The position numbers were made by a program, and so were the translations under genes. The notes beneath the pieces are model-generated. The model was not told the origin of the DNA. It was given only the letters and a program-made list of their open reading frames with translations, and made no database searches. A DNA stretch of 64,000 nucleotides from Paraburkholderia sp. BCC1886 (GTDB lineage: Bacteria; Pseudomonadota; Gammaproteobacteria; Burkholderiales; Burkholderiaceae): contig NZ_CAAJGK010000034.1 in the NCBI RefSeq assembly GCF_900996245.1, forward strand, positions 142,992 to 206,991, read 5' to 3'. This document shows positions 8,867-17,469 of the stretch, in pieces. Numbering within the stretch: position 1 is the stretch's first letter; each line of letters starts with the position of its first letter.

Positions 8867-9424
8867 CTAGACGCCGACCTCGGCTGCCACTATTTTTTCC
8901 GTTGTCAGTGCGCCAGTGATAGGCGTTGCTGCCGCTTCAAGTTGCCGATCGGGCTTCCAGATGAGTAGTCCTCTTTCCTCCCAACGTTGGAAGATTGAGG
9001 GATCATCTTTCGCGTAGGCGCTTACCATCCAGTGGATATTGGGCTTGTTAGCCGAGTCTGGAACATCAACACGAATCGCGACTAGTAAAGGGTTGATGCC
9101 ATCCGGCAACTCGACTGTAACAACTACGATGCTGTCACGTTCCGTGGCAGACTTGTACGCGGCAACCGGCCTCAAGATCAACGTTCGCAACGCCGCGACT
9201 GTATCCGCAGAGAGATTATGCTTCTCCATGATTTTGACCAGTAGCCGGACGGACGTGACAACTGCGCGATCCACTAACTTCATTGGTGCGAGATCGTTTT
9301 TCGTGAAGCGGCCGATAAGAACTTGATGTCGATAATCGGTGTCCTGAAGATCGCCTGCTCGATGTCGTCGTAACAACTCTGCGGTCAACTCAGGCGACAG
9401 ATCGAAACGTACGAACCTGCTCAT
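8867..9424 (-). CDS. Hypothetical protein, possibly MuF/PBECR-like toxin domain
   Basis: This 185-residue soluble protein matches no common enzyme. The stretch at about residues 98-155 (DSIVVVTVELPDGINPLLVAIRVD, then NKPNIHWMVSAYAKDDPSIFQRWEERGLLIW) resembles the strand pattern of phage MuF C-terminal, barnase/EndoU/colicin-like (PBECR) nuclease domains, where a VVxALxP strand is followed by an SxYGKxD turn. This is pattern recognition only and was not searched. No immunity or antitoxin gene is adjacent and no phage genes flank it. It could equally be an uncharacterised cytosolic protein. Confidence 0.55.
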   Translation of the reverse strand: MSRFVRFDLSPELTAELLRRHRAGDLQDTDYRHQVLIGRFTKNDLAPMKLVDRAVVTSVRLLVKIMEKHNLSADTVAALRTLILRPVAAYKSATERDSIVVVTVELPDGINPLLVAIRVDVPDSANKPNIHWMVSAYAKDDPSIFQRWEERGLLIWKPDRQLEAAATPITGALTTEKIVAAEVGV

Positions 9425-9679
9425 TTGCGCCTTCGGCTACGTGCTCGGAGGCACGGTGAAAAAGAGCATTTTATCTTCTGGTACTGGGCTTAGCTGCGCT
9501 TTTAATCGTATTCCGAGTTTCTCTGCGGTGTATTCCATATGTATGTAGGAGATCGATCGCATGGATGTGGGAGTTTCCGTTTGAAATGTCCTCGTGGTCT
9601 TACGTCGAGCCCATGTTGCACATCCACCCCATAGCGTAAAATCCCCCCACCTCCCAACCGCTTCATCCCCACCACCTCC

Positions 9680-10459
9680 ATGCCCACGCCCGCCGCCAAA
9701 TCAGGTCCCAAAGAGAGCGAAGGCGTAGCCGTAATCGACCGTGCTTGCTCCATCCTGTTCGCCTTCCGTCCCGACGACGACGCGCTCACTCTCGCCGAAC
9801 TCGCCTCGCGCACGGGCCTCTACAAAAGCACGCTATTACGCCTCGCGGGCTCGCTCATTCAGCATCGTCTGCTATTGCGTCTGGACGACGGCCGTTACCA
9901 GCTTGGCGCGGCCACCTTCATGCTGGGCGCGCAGTATCAACGCAGTCTGAACGTCGGCGACATTATCGTGCCGCTCATGCGCGAACTCGCCGAAGCGAGT
10001 GGCGAAAGCGTGTCCTTCTACGTGCGCGACGAGTCGGTGCGCGTGTGTCTGCATCGAGTGGATTCGAAGCACGCGGTGCGTTACCACGTGCGCGAAGGGG
10101 ACGTACTCCCTCTGGAGAGCGGTTCGGGCGGTCGCGCGTTACTCGCATTCGCCGGCACGCCTGGCGCACCCTACGACCGGATTCGCGACGACTTCTATTG
10201 CGTATCGATCGGCGAACGCGATCGCGAGACGGCGGGCATTTCCATGCCGGTATTCGGCGTGCGGCAGAGCTTGCGTGGCGTGTTGACCTTGGCCGGTCCC
10301 AGCTCACGGATCGATCATGCGTTCCTCGAGAACAATCTCACCACGCTGAGCGATTGCGCCGCCCGCGCAACCGATGCACTGGGTGGCGACTCGCGCGCGA
10401 TGCGCAACGCGCAGCGCGCGAGAGAGCAGATCAAAGCTCAAGCCAAGGCCCAGAGCTAG
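9680..10459 (+). CDS. IclR-family transcriptional regulator
   Basis: The protein has an N-terminal winged helix (about residues 17-80, with LTLAELASRTGLYKSTLLRLAGSLIQHRLL as the helix-turn-helix) and a GAF-like IclR effector domain (about residues 95-240, with VRYHVREGDVLPLESGSGGRALLAF and SISMPVFG-like strands). It is convergent with the leftward citryl-CoA-lyase-like / CoA-transferase / MFS operon, so it is the obvious candidate regulator. The palindrome at 14006-14022 in front of that operon has the 7-3-7 form seen for IclR operators. The effector is probably the organic acid handled by the operon. Confidence 0.88.
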   Translation: MPTPAAKSGPKESEGVAVIDRACSILFAFRPDDDALTLAELASRTGLYKSTLLRLAGSLIQHRLLLRLDDGRYQLGAATFMLGAQYQRSLNVGDIIVPLMRELAEASGESVSFYVRDESVRVCLHRVDSKHAVRYHVREGDVLPLESGSGGRALLAFAGTPGAPYDRIRDDFYCVSIGERDRETAGISMPVFGVRQSLRGVLTLAGPSSRIDHAFLENNLTTLSDCAARATDALGGDSRAMRNAQRAREQIKAQAKAQS

Positions 10460-10474
10460 TCGGCAAACAAGTAA

Positions 10475-11299
10475 TCAAGGCAAATGCCGCTCGGCCTCGC
10501 CGGTATAGGTATAAGCCATCTGACGCGGCATCGGCCCTTTGTTGCGTTCGCTGCGTCCGCGCTGTTCCCACGCATGCGACAGAATGCCCACCGCGCGCGA
10601 CAGGCAAAACACGCCTCGCGCCAACTCCGGCGCAAAGCCGAGTTCCGCATAGATCACGGCGGTAGCGCCGTCGATATTCATCGGCACGGGCTTGTTCTTG
10701 CGCTGCTTGAGCAGCGCCTCCACACCTCGCGCAATTGCCGCATAGCGTCCGCTAATGTGATGCTGCTCGACGCTTTCATCCACCATTGCAAGCAGCCGCG
10801 TAGCACGCGGATCGACGGGATGAAAGCGATGCCCGAAGCCCGGTAGATACTTGCCGTTCGCCTCGATGAACGCGGCGACGCCTTGCTCGACCGCATTCTC
10901 CAGAGTCGAACCGGTTTGCATGCGCGCATCGATGACGTCGTACAGTTCCACCGCCTGCTGTCCCGCGCCGCCGTGGTTGTCGTCGAGCGCATTGAGTGCC
11001 GAGGCCATCGCGCCGTTCAACGGCAAGCCGCAACTGGTCGCCATCCGCGAGATGGCGATAGAAGGCGCATGCGGACCGTGATCCACGGAAGCCACCAGCG
11101 TCGCTTCGAACAGACGCGCTTGCGCGGCATTCGGCAACTCGCCACGCAACATCAGCCAGATCATTTGCGGAAAGCCGATATTGCCGATCAACTCCTGAAT
11201 CGGAAAGCCGCGCACGTTGATCGAACCCGGATGGATATCGATGATCGACGTGCTCCAGTAATCCGCGGCGAGTTTCGCGGCGTCGAATGCTTGCGTCAT
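10475..11299 (-). CDS. Citryl-CoA lyase-like, short citrate synthase family protein
   Basis: At 274 residues this is the short form of the citrate synthase fold, as in citryl-CoA lyases, not the full-length TCA enzyme. The catalytic triad positions can be matched: His in NHGGAGQQA, His in PGFGHRFHP and Asp in NIDGATAVIY. It probably cleaves a citryl-CoA-type thioester to oxaloacetate (or an analogue) and acetyl-CoA. It starts two bases after the stop of the CoA-transferase gene, so the two are tightly coupled. An atypical condensing role is also possible. The true substrate is not visible. Confidence 0.75.
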   Translation of the reverse strand: MTQAFDAAKLAADYWSTSIIDIHPGSINVRGFPIQELIGNIGFPQMIWLMLRGELPNAAQARLFEATLVASVDHGPHAPSIAISRMATSCGLPLNGAMASALNALDDNHGGAGQQAVELYDVIDARMQTGSTLENAVEQGVAAFIEANGKYLPGFGHRFHPVDPRATRLLAMVDESVEQHHISGRYAAIARGVEALLKQRKNKPVPMNIDGATAVIYAELGFAPELARGVFCLSRAVGILSHAWEQRGRSERNKGPMPRQMAYTYTGEAERHLP

Positions 11300-11301
11300 G
11301 G

Positions 11302-12501
11302 TCAGATCACTCCTTCGGCGCGTAAATGGTCGATTTGAGCCTCGTCGTAACCGAGCGAGACGAGTTGTTCGTGCGTATGCGCCGAGAGAACCGGCGCGGG
11401 CGTAGTCGGCGCGGTATCGGCGTCGTGCAGGCGAAAACCGGCACGCGTCACGCGTTGCCGATCGTGGGTATCGTCACCGGGAAATTCGTGGATGAACTCG
11501 CGCGAGGCCAGATGCGGATGCGCGAGAATCTCCGGCACGGACATCACGCGGCCGGCCGGCACGCCGGCCTGGAAGCATTGCTCTTCCCACTGCACGGCGC
11601 TGTTGCTGGCGAGCGCGGCTTCGATCGCCGCTTTCAACGTCGCGCGATTGGCCTTGCGTGCATGGCGATCGGCATAGCGCGCATCGTCGAGAAGATCGGC
11701 GCGGCCGATCAGCTGACATAAGCTCGCGAACTGTTTGTTCTCGTTCGCGGCGATGTTGAGCAGGCCATCGCCTGTGTGAAACGTACCCGACGGCGCGGCG
11801 GTGAAATTCTCGTTGCCCATCGGCTCGGGCGTGACGCCGGCGTTCAGATAGTTCGACACGACCCAGCCCATCGTCGAGAGCGTGGCTTCGAGCATCGACA
11901 CGTCGAGCATGCGGCCGTGGCCGGTGGTGCGCGCGTCGACCAGCGCGGCGCAAATGCCGAAGGCCGCGGTGAGGCCGCCCACGGTATCCGAGACCGGATA
12001 GCCGACGCGCAAGGGGGCGCTGCCCGCATCGCCGGTCACACTCATCACGCCGGAAATGCCCTGAATGATCTGGTCGTACGCCGGGCGTTTCGAAAACTCG
12101 CCGTCCTTGCCGAAGCCGGAAATCGCGCAATAGACGAGCTTCGGATTGACCTCGCGCAACGCGTCGAAATCCAGCCCGAGCCGCGTCATCACGCCGGGCC
12201 GGAAGTTTTCGACCAGCACGTCGGCGTTTTTCACGAGATCGCGCAGAATCGCTTTGCCGCGCGGGTCTTTCAGGTTCAGCGTCATCGACTGCTTGCCGGC
12301 GTTCACCGCGACGAACGAGGCGCCCATGTTGCGCGCCGACGCGTCCTTGTCGGCGCCCAGACGCCGCGCGAGATCGCCGCCTTCGGGGTGCTCGACCTTG
12401 ATCACCTCGGCGCCGAGCAGCGCGAGTTGATAGGCGCAAAACGGTCCCGCCAGCACGTTCGATAAATCCAGTACCTTTACTCCGCTCAACGGCAGCGTCA
12501 T
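11302..12501 (-). CDS. Class III (CaiB/BaiF) CoA-transferase
   Basis: This 399-residue enzyme moves CoA between carboxylic acids. Family marks are LPLSGVKVLDLSNVLAGPFCAYQLALLGAEVIKVEHPEGGD at the start, VLVENFRPGVMTRLGL, and a catalytic Asp region ISGFG followed by DQIIQGISGVMSVTG. Between the MFS and citryl-CoA-lyase-like genes it would activate an imported organic acid before cleavage. The gap to the MFS gene is only 28 bp. Substrate specificity cannot be read directly. Confidence 0.85.
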   Translation of the reverse strand: MTLPLSGVKVLDLSNVLAGPFCAYQLALLGAEVIKVEHPEGGDLARRLGADKDASARNMGASFVAVNAGKQSMTLNLKDPRGKAILRDLVKNADVLVENFRPGVMTRLGLDFDALREVNPKLVYCAISGFGKDGEFSKRPAYDQIIQGISGVMSVTGDAGSAPLRVGYPVSDTVGGLTAAFGICAALVDARTTGHGRMLDVSMLEATLSTMGWVVSNYLNAGVTPEPMGNENFTAAPSGTFHTGDGLLNIAANENKQFASLCQLIGRADLLDDARYADRHARKANRATLKAAIEAALASNSAVQWEEQCFQAGVPAGRVMSVPEILAHPHLASREFIHEFPGDDTHDRQRVTRAGFRLHDADTAPTTPAPVLSAHTHEQLVSLGYDEAQIDHLRAEGVI

Positions 12502-12529
12502 CTTTAAAGCCTCTTGCTAAAGGGAAAAC

Positions 12530-13963
12530 TCAATGTGAAATTTCGTCGAGGTTGCGGTTGTTGGTACGCGGCCCGAAGAGGCCGATCGCGCCCATCACCA
12601 TCACCATCGAGAAGCTGATTAACGCAAACACGCCGGTCACTTCGAAGTGCCGCAGCGCGAACGCGATCATGAAACCGGAGAACATCGCGGAGAGCCGCGA
12701 GACCGAATAGACGAGGCCGACGGCGCGTGCCCGCACGCGAGTCGGAAACAGTTCGGTCTGGTACGCGTGATAGCCCACGGAGAGCAGCGTGCCGCACAGC
12801 GTGATGAGCACGCCGAGCGTCATCAGCATCGCCGGCGAGGTTTGCGTCGCGAACAGGCTGCCGAATACGGCCATGCCGAGCGCGGACAACACGATCAGCG
12901 TCTTGCGTTCTATGCGGTCGGCGATGGCCATGCCGATCAACGGGCCGAACGGATTCGAGATCGCAATGACGAACGAATACATCAGGCTATGCGTGATGGT
13001 CACGCCCTTCGAGACCAGCAGTGTCGGCACCCACGAAGCAAAGCCGTAGAAGCCGATGGACTGGAACAGATTGAACACCAGCAACGTGATTGCGCGTTTG
13101 CGATACGGCGGCTGCCAGATTTCGCGGAACGCGGCCCTGGTCGTCGCCGGCTCGACGGTCGGCACGGGCGTGGGCAACGGTCGCCCGTATTGCGCTTCGA
13201 CTTTCGCTTCCAGCGCCTGCAGCACCTGTTCGGCTTCGGCCGTGCGACCCTGTTGCGCGAGCCAGCGCGGGCTTTCCGGCACGCGGCGGCGAATCGCCCA
13301 CACCACCAGCGCACCGAGCGCACCGATGATCACCACCCAGCGCCAGCCGTCCAGGCCAAACGGCGTCTGCGGCACGAGCCACCACGCGAACAGCGCAACG
13401 GCGGGCACGGCGGTGTACTGCACCAGGTGCACGAAAGCGAACGCGCGGCCTCGCAGATGCTTGGGCACCAGTTCGCTTACGTAAGTATCGATGGTCACGA
13501 GTTCGACACCCACGCCGATACCGGCGATCAGCCGCCACACGTTGATGGCGGGCGCCGTGCTTTGCAGCGCCATGATCAGCGTGGCGGCGGAGTACCACAG
13601 CAGCGAGACGGTGAACACGGTGCGGCGGCCGTAACGATCGGCGAGACCTGCAAGCAGGAACGTGCCGATGAACAAGCCTGCAAACGATGCCGCCACGAAC
13701 GCGCCCAGACCCGACACGCCGAAGAACGACGCGGTCGTGGTCGCGTACAGACCGCTCTTGACGAGGCCGGGGCCGACATACGCAGTGAAGAACAGATCGT
13801 AGAACTCGAACCAGCCGCCGATGGACAGCAAAAACACCAGCACCCAGACGGCCCGGGTCGCCGGTAGACGGTCGATGCGCGCGTTGATGCCGGGCACGGG
13901 CGCCGGCGCTCCAGCGGTTGAATCGGTCGACGCGGAATGTGCGCCGACGGGCAGGCTCGCCAT
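12530..13963 (-). CDS. MFS transporter (organic acid / metabolite type)
   Basis: This 477-residue inner-membrane protein has about 12 hydrophobic helices. It carries the MFS loop motif LADRYGRRTVF after the second helix and SELVPKHLRGRAFA in the cytoplasmic loop. The first helix reads FLLSIGGWFEFYDLFFTAYVG, resembling metabolite:H+ symporters that take up acids. A strong ribosome site (AAAGGAGGATTC) lies before the ATG. It is the first gene of a three-gene operon with the CoA-transferase and citryl-CoA-lyase-like genes, so it probably imports their substrate. The IclR-like palindrome sits about 45-60 bases upstream. Confidence 0.85.
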   Translation of the reverse strand: MASLPVGAHSASTDSTAGAPAPVPGINARIDRLPATRAVWVLVFLLSIGGWFEFYDLFFTAYVGPGLVKSGLYATTTASFFGVSGLGAFVAASFAGLFIGTFLLAGLADRYGRRTVFTVSLLWYSAATLIMALQSTAPAINVWRLIAGIGVGVELVTIDTYVSELVPKHLRGRAFAFVHLVQYTAVPAVALFAWWLVPQTPFGLDGWRWVVIIGALGALVVWAIRRRVPESPRWLAQQGRTAEAEQVLQALEAKVEAQYGRPLPTPVPTVEPATTRAAFREIWQPPYRKRAITLLVFNLFQSIGFYGFASWVPTLLVSKGVTITHSLMYSFVIAISNPFGPLIGMAIADRIERKTLIVLSALGMAVFGSLFATQTSPAMLMTLGVLITLCGTLLSVGYHAYQTELFPTRVRARAVGLVYSVSRLSAMFSGFMIAFALRHFEVTGVFALISFSMVMVMGAIGLFGPRTNNRNLDEISH

Positions 13964-14005
13964 GAATCCTCCTTTCGTTGTCTCTTGTCTCGATCGTTCC
14001 GTTAG

Positions 14006-14022
14006 ACAGAACGATGTTCTGT
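14006..14022. promoter_or_regulatory. Palindromic operator, IclR type
   Basis: ACAGAAC-GAT-GTTCTGT is a perfect 7-3-7 inverted repeat upstream of the MFS / CoA-transferase / citryl-CoA-lyase-like operon. Arm length and spacing match operators of IclR-family proteins. The only IclR gene near is at 9680, at the other end of the operon, so I infer that it binds here. Confidence 0.55.
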
Positions 14023-14114
14023 TTAATGAGTGTGGCGAGGATAGTCCCTGCGGGCGAGCCGGAGATATCAGGGTTTCTACTGAATCAGGGGAAAAGGCGG
14101 GACGGGTTTGCCGG

Positions 14115-14465
14115 TCAGCCGCCCATACGTTGCAGCATCTCGAGGAGGGAGTCGAACGACAGCGGCTTGCGCGCGTATTCGATGGTGGGATTGGGCTGTG
14201 CGGGAATGTCCGCCGCGGCGCTACACAGAATGATCGGAATGGGGCGCAGATCAGGGTCGTCGTAGAGCGCCGCGCACAGTTGCAAGCCCGACATGACCGG
14301 CATCATGCAGTCCGACACGATGATGTCCGGCCGCGTCTTGCGGATCTGGGTGAGCGCGGCTGCACCGTTGGACGCCGTCAGCACCGTATAGCCGTGCCGT
14401 TCCAGCAGCAGGCGCCACACGGTGAGTATGTCGAATTCGTCGTCCACGACCAGGATGGTTTTCAT
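14115..14465 (-). CDS. Single-domain response regulator (REC only)
   Basis: At 116 residues this is a bare receiver domain: acidic pair Asp8/Asp9, phospho-acceptor Asp52 in IIVSDCMMP, Ser82 at the Thr/Ser switch position and Lys100 in ARKP. There is no output domain, so it must signal by protein contact like CheY or Spo0F. It starts six bases downstream of the KaiC-like gene's stop, which makes the ATPase or one of its partners the likely target. The kinase that phosphorylates it is not in the window. Confidence 0.88.
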   Translation of the reverse strand: MKTILVVDDEFDILTVWRLLLERHGYTVLTASNGAAALTQIRKTRPDIIVSDCMMPVMSGLQLCAALYDDPDLRPIPIILCSAAADIPAQPNPTIEYARKPLSFDSLLEMLQRMGG

Positions 14466-14471
14466 GGTCGC

Positions 14472-15965
14472 TCAGGCATTGCGTCGCGGCAGCAGCGTGG
14501 CCGACAGGCCGGGCGACGAATAAACGCTGGCAGGACTCGTCGGGCCGGCGATCACGTCGATGCCTTCGGACGAAATCACCAGCTCGCGCAACGAGGTGTC
14601 GTGCGCGCTTTCGCGTTGCTTCACCACGGAGATCATGCGGCGCAGACCGGTGTCGGTTTCCGCGTAGCGCAGCAGCACGAGGTTTTCGGTCAGTGCGGAA
14701 ACCCGCACGCCTTTAGCGTGGCCGGGGTCGGCGTACAGCGGCAGTTCCTCGGTGAGCAGGGTGGTGACCGCCGCTTCGCGCAGTTGATGCAGCAGCGCGT
14801 TCAGGAACAGGCCGAAGCGTTCGGTGCGCAAGGCGGAATCGCGAAAGCCTTCCACACCGTCGATTACGATGCGCGTCGCGCCGATTTTCTTGACCGTGGC
14901 GAGCGCCCGGGCCGCCAGTTCGTCGACGGCAAGTTCGATGGCGGGTTGCCACTGAATCTGCAACTGGCCGCTTTCGAATGCTTCGGTGATGGCGATAGAC
15001 ACCGCTTCGGCCTTACCGACCAGCCGCTGCGGTCCTTCGTAAAAGCCCAGATACAGACAACGCTCGCCGCGCGCCACGCCGGCCGCGAGAAATTGCAGAC
15101 ACAGCAGCGTCTTGCCGGCACCCGACGGGCCGATCAGCGTGGTGGTCGAGCCTTGCGCGAAGCCGCCGCCGAGCAGGCCGTCCAGATGCGGCAGGCCGAA
15201 GCCGAGGCGGTTTTTCAGATCGACGGGACCGGGTTGCGAGGTGCCTTGCGATTCGAGGCGCGGGAACATCAACAGTCCGCTTTCGGCGATACGAAAGAAG
15301 TGTTTGCCCATCAGATGATTACGGGCGCGCATTTTGTGCACTTCGATTTCGCGGGCGCGGCGCATGCCGTCGCTATAGCGGTTCAGCTCGATCAGGCCGT
15401 CCACCAGCGTATGTTCCGGATGCGGCTCGTTGCCGGACAACGGTGCGAGCAGCAGGGTGGTGCAGTCCATGGCCGCGACCAGCGCATTGAGTTCGTGGAT
15501 GAACTTGGAGAGCGACAGTTCGGTTTCGCTGAATTCGCGCGCGCTGCGAAAGCCGTCGATGATCATCAGGCTCGGGCGGTAGTCGTAGATGCTCGACGCG
15601 ATCAGTTTGAGAAAGCCGTCGAGCCCGTCCTGCATCAGTTCGTGATAACCGGAGACGAACAGCATTTGCTGCGCGACCGCGTTTTCGTCGAAGAAGCTCA
15701 GGCCTTTAAGGTGCCCGAGCAGCTTGTCGTGCGATTCCGCGATCAAGGTCATGTACAGCACCCTGTCGCCCTGGCTTACACGATGAAAACCAATCTGGCT
15801 CGACAGAATCGTCTTGCCGGCGCCGGCCATGCCTTCCAGCAGATAGACGCCGCCGCGGACCAGACCTCCGCCCAGAATCTCGTCGAGACCGGGGACGCCC
15901 GTCTCCACGTTGGAGCGGGTAGACGTCTTAGTTTCGTGGATAGTCATTGTCGAAGTGTCGTTCAT
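14472..15965 (-). CDS. KaiC-like two-domain RecA-fold ATPase
   Basis: This 497-residue protein has two tandem KaiC domains, with Walker A at 45-52 (GMAGAGKT) and 279-286 (GPSGAGKT), and Walker B-like LMIIDG and RIVIDG. The KaiC adjacent-glutamate motif is changed in both domains (AE at 76-77; EG at 310-311). At the CII phosphorylation site, RVSALTEN (421-428) keeps the Ser but has Ala in place of the following Thr. It pairs with a REC protein and lacks KaiA and KaiB, so it is a signalling KaiC homologue rather than a clock. Start uncertain: the frame opens at 16094, and the ATGs at 15965 and 15947 both lack a clear ribosome site. Confidence 0.85.
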   Translation of the reverse strand: MNDTSTMTIHETKTSTRSNVETGVPGLDEILGGGLVRGGVYLLEGMAGAGKTILSSQIGFHRVSQGDRVLYMTLIAESHDKLLGHLKGLSFFDENAVAQQMLFVSGYHELMQDGLDGFLKLIASSIYDYRPSLMIIDGFRSAREFSETELSLSKFIHELNALVAAMDCTTLLLAPLSGNEPHPEHTLVDGLIELNRYSDGMRRAREIEVHKMRARNHLMGKHFFRIAESGLLMFPRLESQGTSQPGPVDLKNRLGFGLPHLDGLLGGGFAQGSTTTLIGPSGAGKTLLCLQFLAAGVARGERCLYLGFYEGPQRLVGKAEAVSIAITEAFESGQLQIQWQPAIELAVDELAARALATVKKIGATRIVIDGVEGFRDSALRTERFGLFLNALLHQLREAAVTTLLTEELPLYADPGHAKGVRVSALTENLVLLRYAETDTGLRRMISVVKQRESAHDTSLRELVISSEGIDVIAGPTSPASVYSSPGLSATLLPRRNA

Positions 15966-16327
15966 GATGCGGAGGAGCCGCGGCTTGCACGTGCATCGCA
16001 CGCGTTTCATGCAGGTATCGCGCGGGGTGTCGGCTGCGGCGCAAGCTAACTGATTCAGCAATTCGCGTTCCCTGCTCGTGCTGTGCCGCCGCAAAAGCGA
16101 GAAAACCCCGGGATTCTATATGGCGCGGGGCCGCTTGGCGAACGGCGGCTCGGCAGGTCGTACGCGGCGCTCCTGCCCGTGCGGCGCGATTGAAGCGCTG
16201 ATTTGAAAGAATCGGCATGCGCACGGCTTCGCGGCGCGGACGTATACAATTCGGCAGCCTTCGGTCTCCGTCCGCTTTCTGCCCGACTTTTGCCCGACCT
16301 TTGCCCCATTCCGACCTGATCCAACCC

Positions 16328-17374
16328 ATGCCGACTTCGACCCGGGCCTTCCTGCTAGGCCCGCTCCTGAAAGGCGTTTCGCGCTCTTTTTATCTCACGC
16401 TGCGGGTGTTGCCGGCCGGCATGCGCGACCCCATCGGCCTTGCTTATCTGCTGGCGCGGGCGGCCGACACCATTGCCGATACGTCGCTGATTCCGCCCGC
16501 GCAGCGTCTGACGATGCTGATCGCGCTGCGCGACCAGGTGAACGGCACGGCGCACGACGACGCGCTATTCCAGCGGATGGCCGCCGAAGTGGCCGGGCAG
16601 CAGGAGCAATCCGACGAGAAGCTGCTGCTCGAATCGCTCGGTCCCGCGTTCGAGGTGCTCGCGCAACTGGACGAACCGGATCGCCAGGCGGTGCGCGGTA
16701 TCGTCGCGACGCTGACCGAGGGGATGGAGTTCGACTTGCGCACGTTTCCCGATGAACGCTCCGGCCAGATCGCCGCGCTAGGCGAGTACGACGAGCTCGA
16801 CCGCTACACGTATCTGGTCGCGGGCTGTGTCGGCGAATTCTGGACCACGATGACTTACGCGCACATGCCGGGCACGCTGAAGGAGCGGCCCGACACGATG
16901 GCGGCGCGCGGCGTGCGGTTCGGCAAAGCCTTGCAAATGACCAACGTCCTGCGCGATTGCGCGAAGGACTTGCGCATCGGCCGTTGCTATCTGCCGCAGA
17001 CGATGCTGGCGCGCCACGGACTTAGTGCACAGGATCTCTTGTTGCCGGCCAACTCGCTTCGAGCGCGGCCTTTGCTGAACGAGTTGTTGCATAAAGCGCT
17101 CGAGCACTTCCGCGCGGCTCTGGACTACACGCTCGCGATTCCCGCGCTCTCGGTGCGCCTGCGTCTCGCGTGTCTCTGGCCGATCCTGATCGGCCTGGAG
17201 ACGCTGCTACTGCTCGTCGATAACGAGGCGTGGCTCGATCCGCAACGTGTGTCGAAAGTGCGGCGTAACGACGTCTACCGGATCATCGCTTCGTCCTTGT
17301 TGCTGGTGCCTTCGAATGCGCTGGTGCGGCGCGCGATCGAAGAGCGGATTGCGCGTATCGAAGCACGTCTTTGA
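16328..17374 (+). CDS. Squalene/phytoene synthase family prenyltransferase
   Basis: This 348-residue enzyme of the trans-isoprenyl head-to-head class joins two prenyl diphosphates, probably farnesyl diphosphate, into squalene or a presqualene intermediate. Both Asp-rich motifs are present: RAADTIADT at about residues 40-48 and NVLRDCAKDLRIGRCYLP near 205-222. The opening SRSFYLTLRVLP is typical. The C-terminus is hydrophobic, as in squalene synthases that touch the membrane. The frame extends upstream to 16217, but homology-like residues begin at the ATG at 16328. It stands alone rather than in a hopanoid operon, so the product is uncertain. Confidence 0.82.
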   Translation: MPTSTRAFLLGPLLKGVSRSFYLTLRVLPAGMRDPIGLAYLLARAADTIADTSLIPPAQRLTMLIALRDQVNGTAHDDALFQRMAAEVAGQQEQSDEKLLLESLGPAFEVLAQLDEPDRQAVRGIVATLTEGMEFDLRTFPDERSGQIAALGEYDELDRYTYLVAGCVGEFWTTMTYAHMPGTLKERPDTMAARGVRFGKALQMTNVLRDCAKDLRIGRCYLPQTMLARHGLSAQDLLLPANSLRARPLLNELLHKALEHFRAALDYTLAIPALSVRLRLACLWPILIGLETLLLLVDNEAWLDPQRVSKVRRNDVYRIIASSLLLVPSNALVRRAIEERIARIEARL

Positions 17375-17469
17375 TCGTCCCGCGCCCGTCCAGTGTGGGC
17401 GAGCGTACCGATAAAAAAGCCGGCGGGCCTTAGTTTGGCGGACAACCTCATTGTTCGATCCACACACTC

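Noticed and set aside
12647..13867. Long plus-strand open frame opposite the MFS gene (406 codons)
   Set aside because: Its His/Arg/Gln-rich composition is the usual antisense shadow of a GC-rich coding gene; the minus-strand frame is a clear MFS protein.
13821..16049. 742-codon plus-strand frame opposite the KaiC-like gene
   Set aside because: It is antisense to a protein with two intact Walker motifs and has Arg/Gln/His-rich shadow composition.
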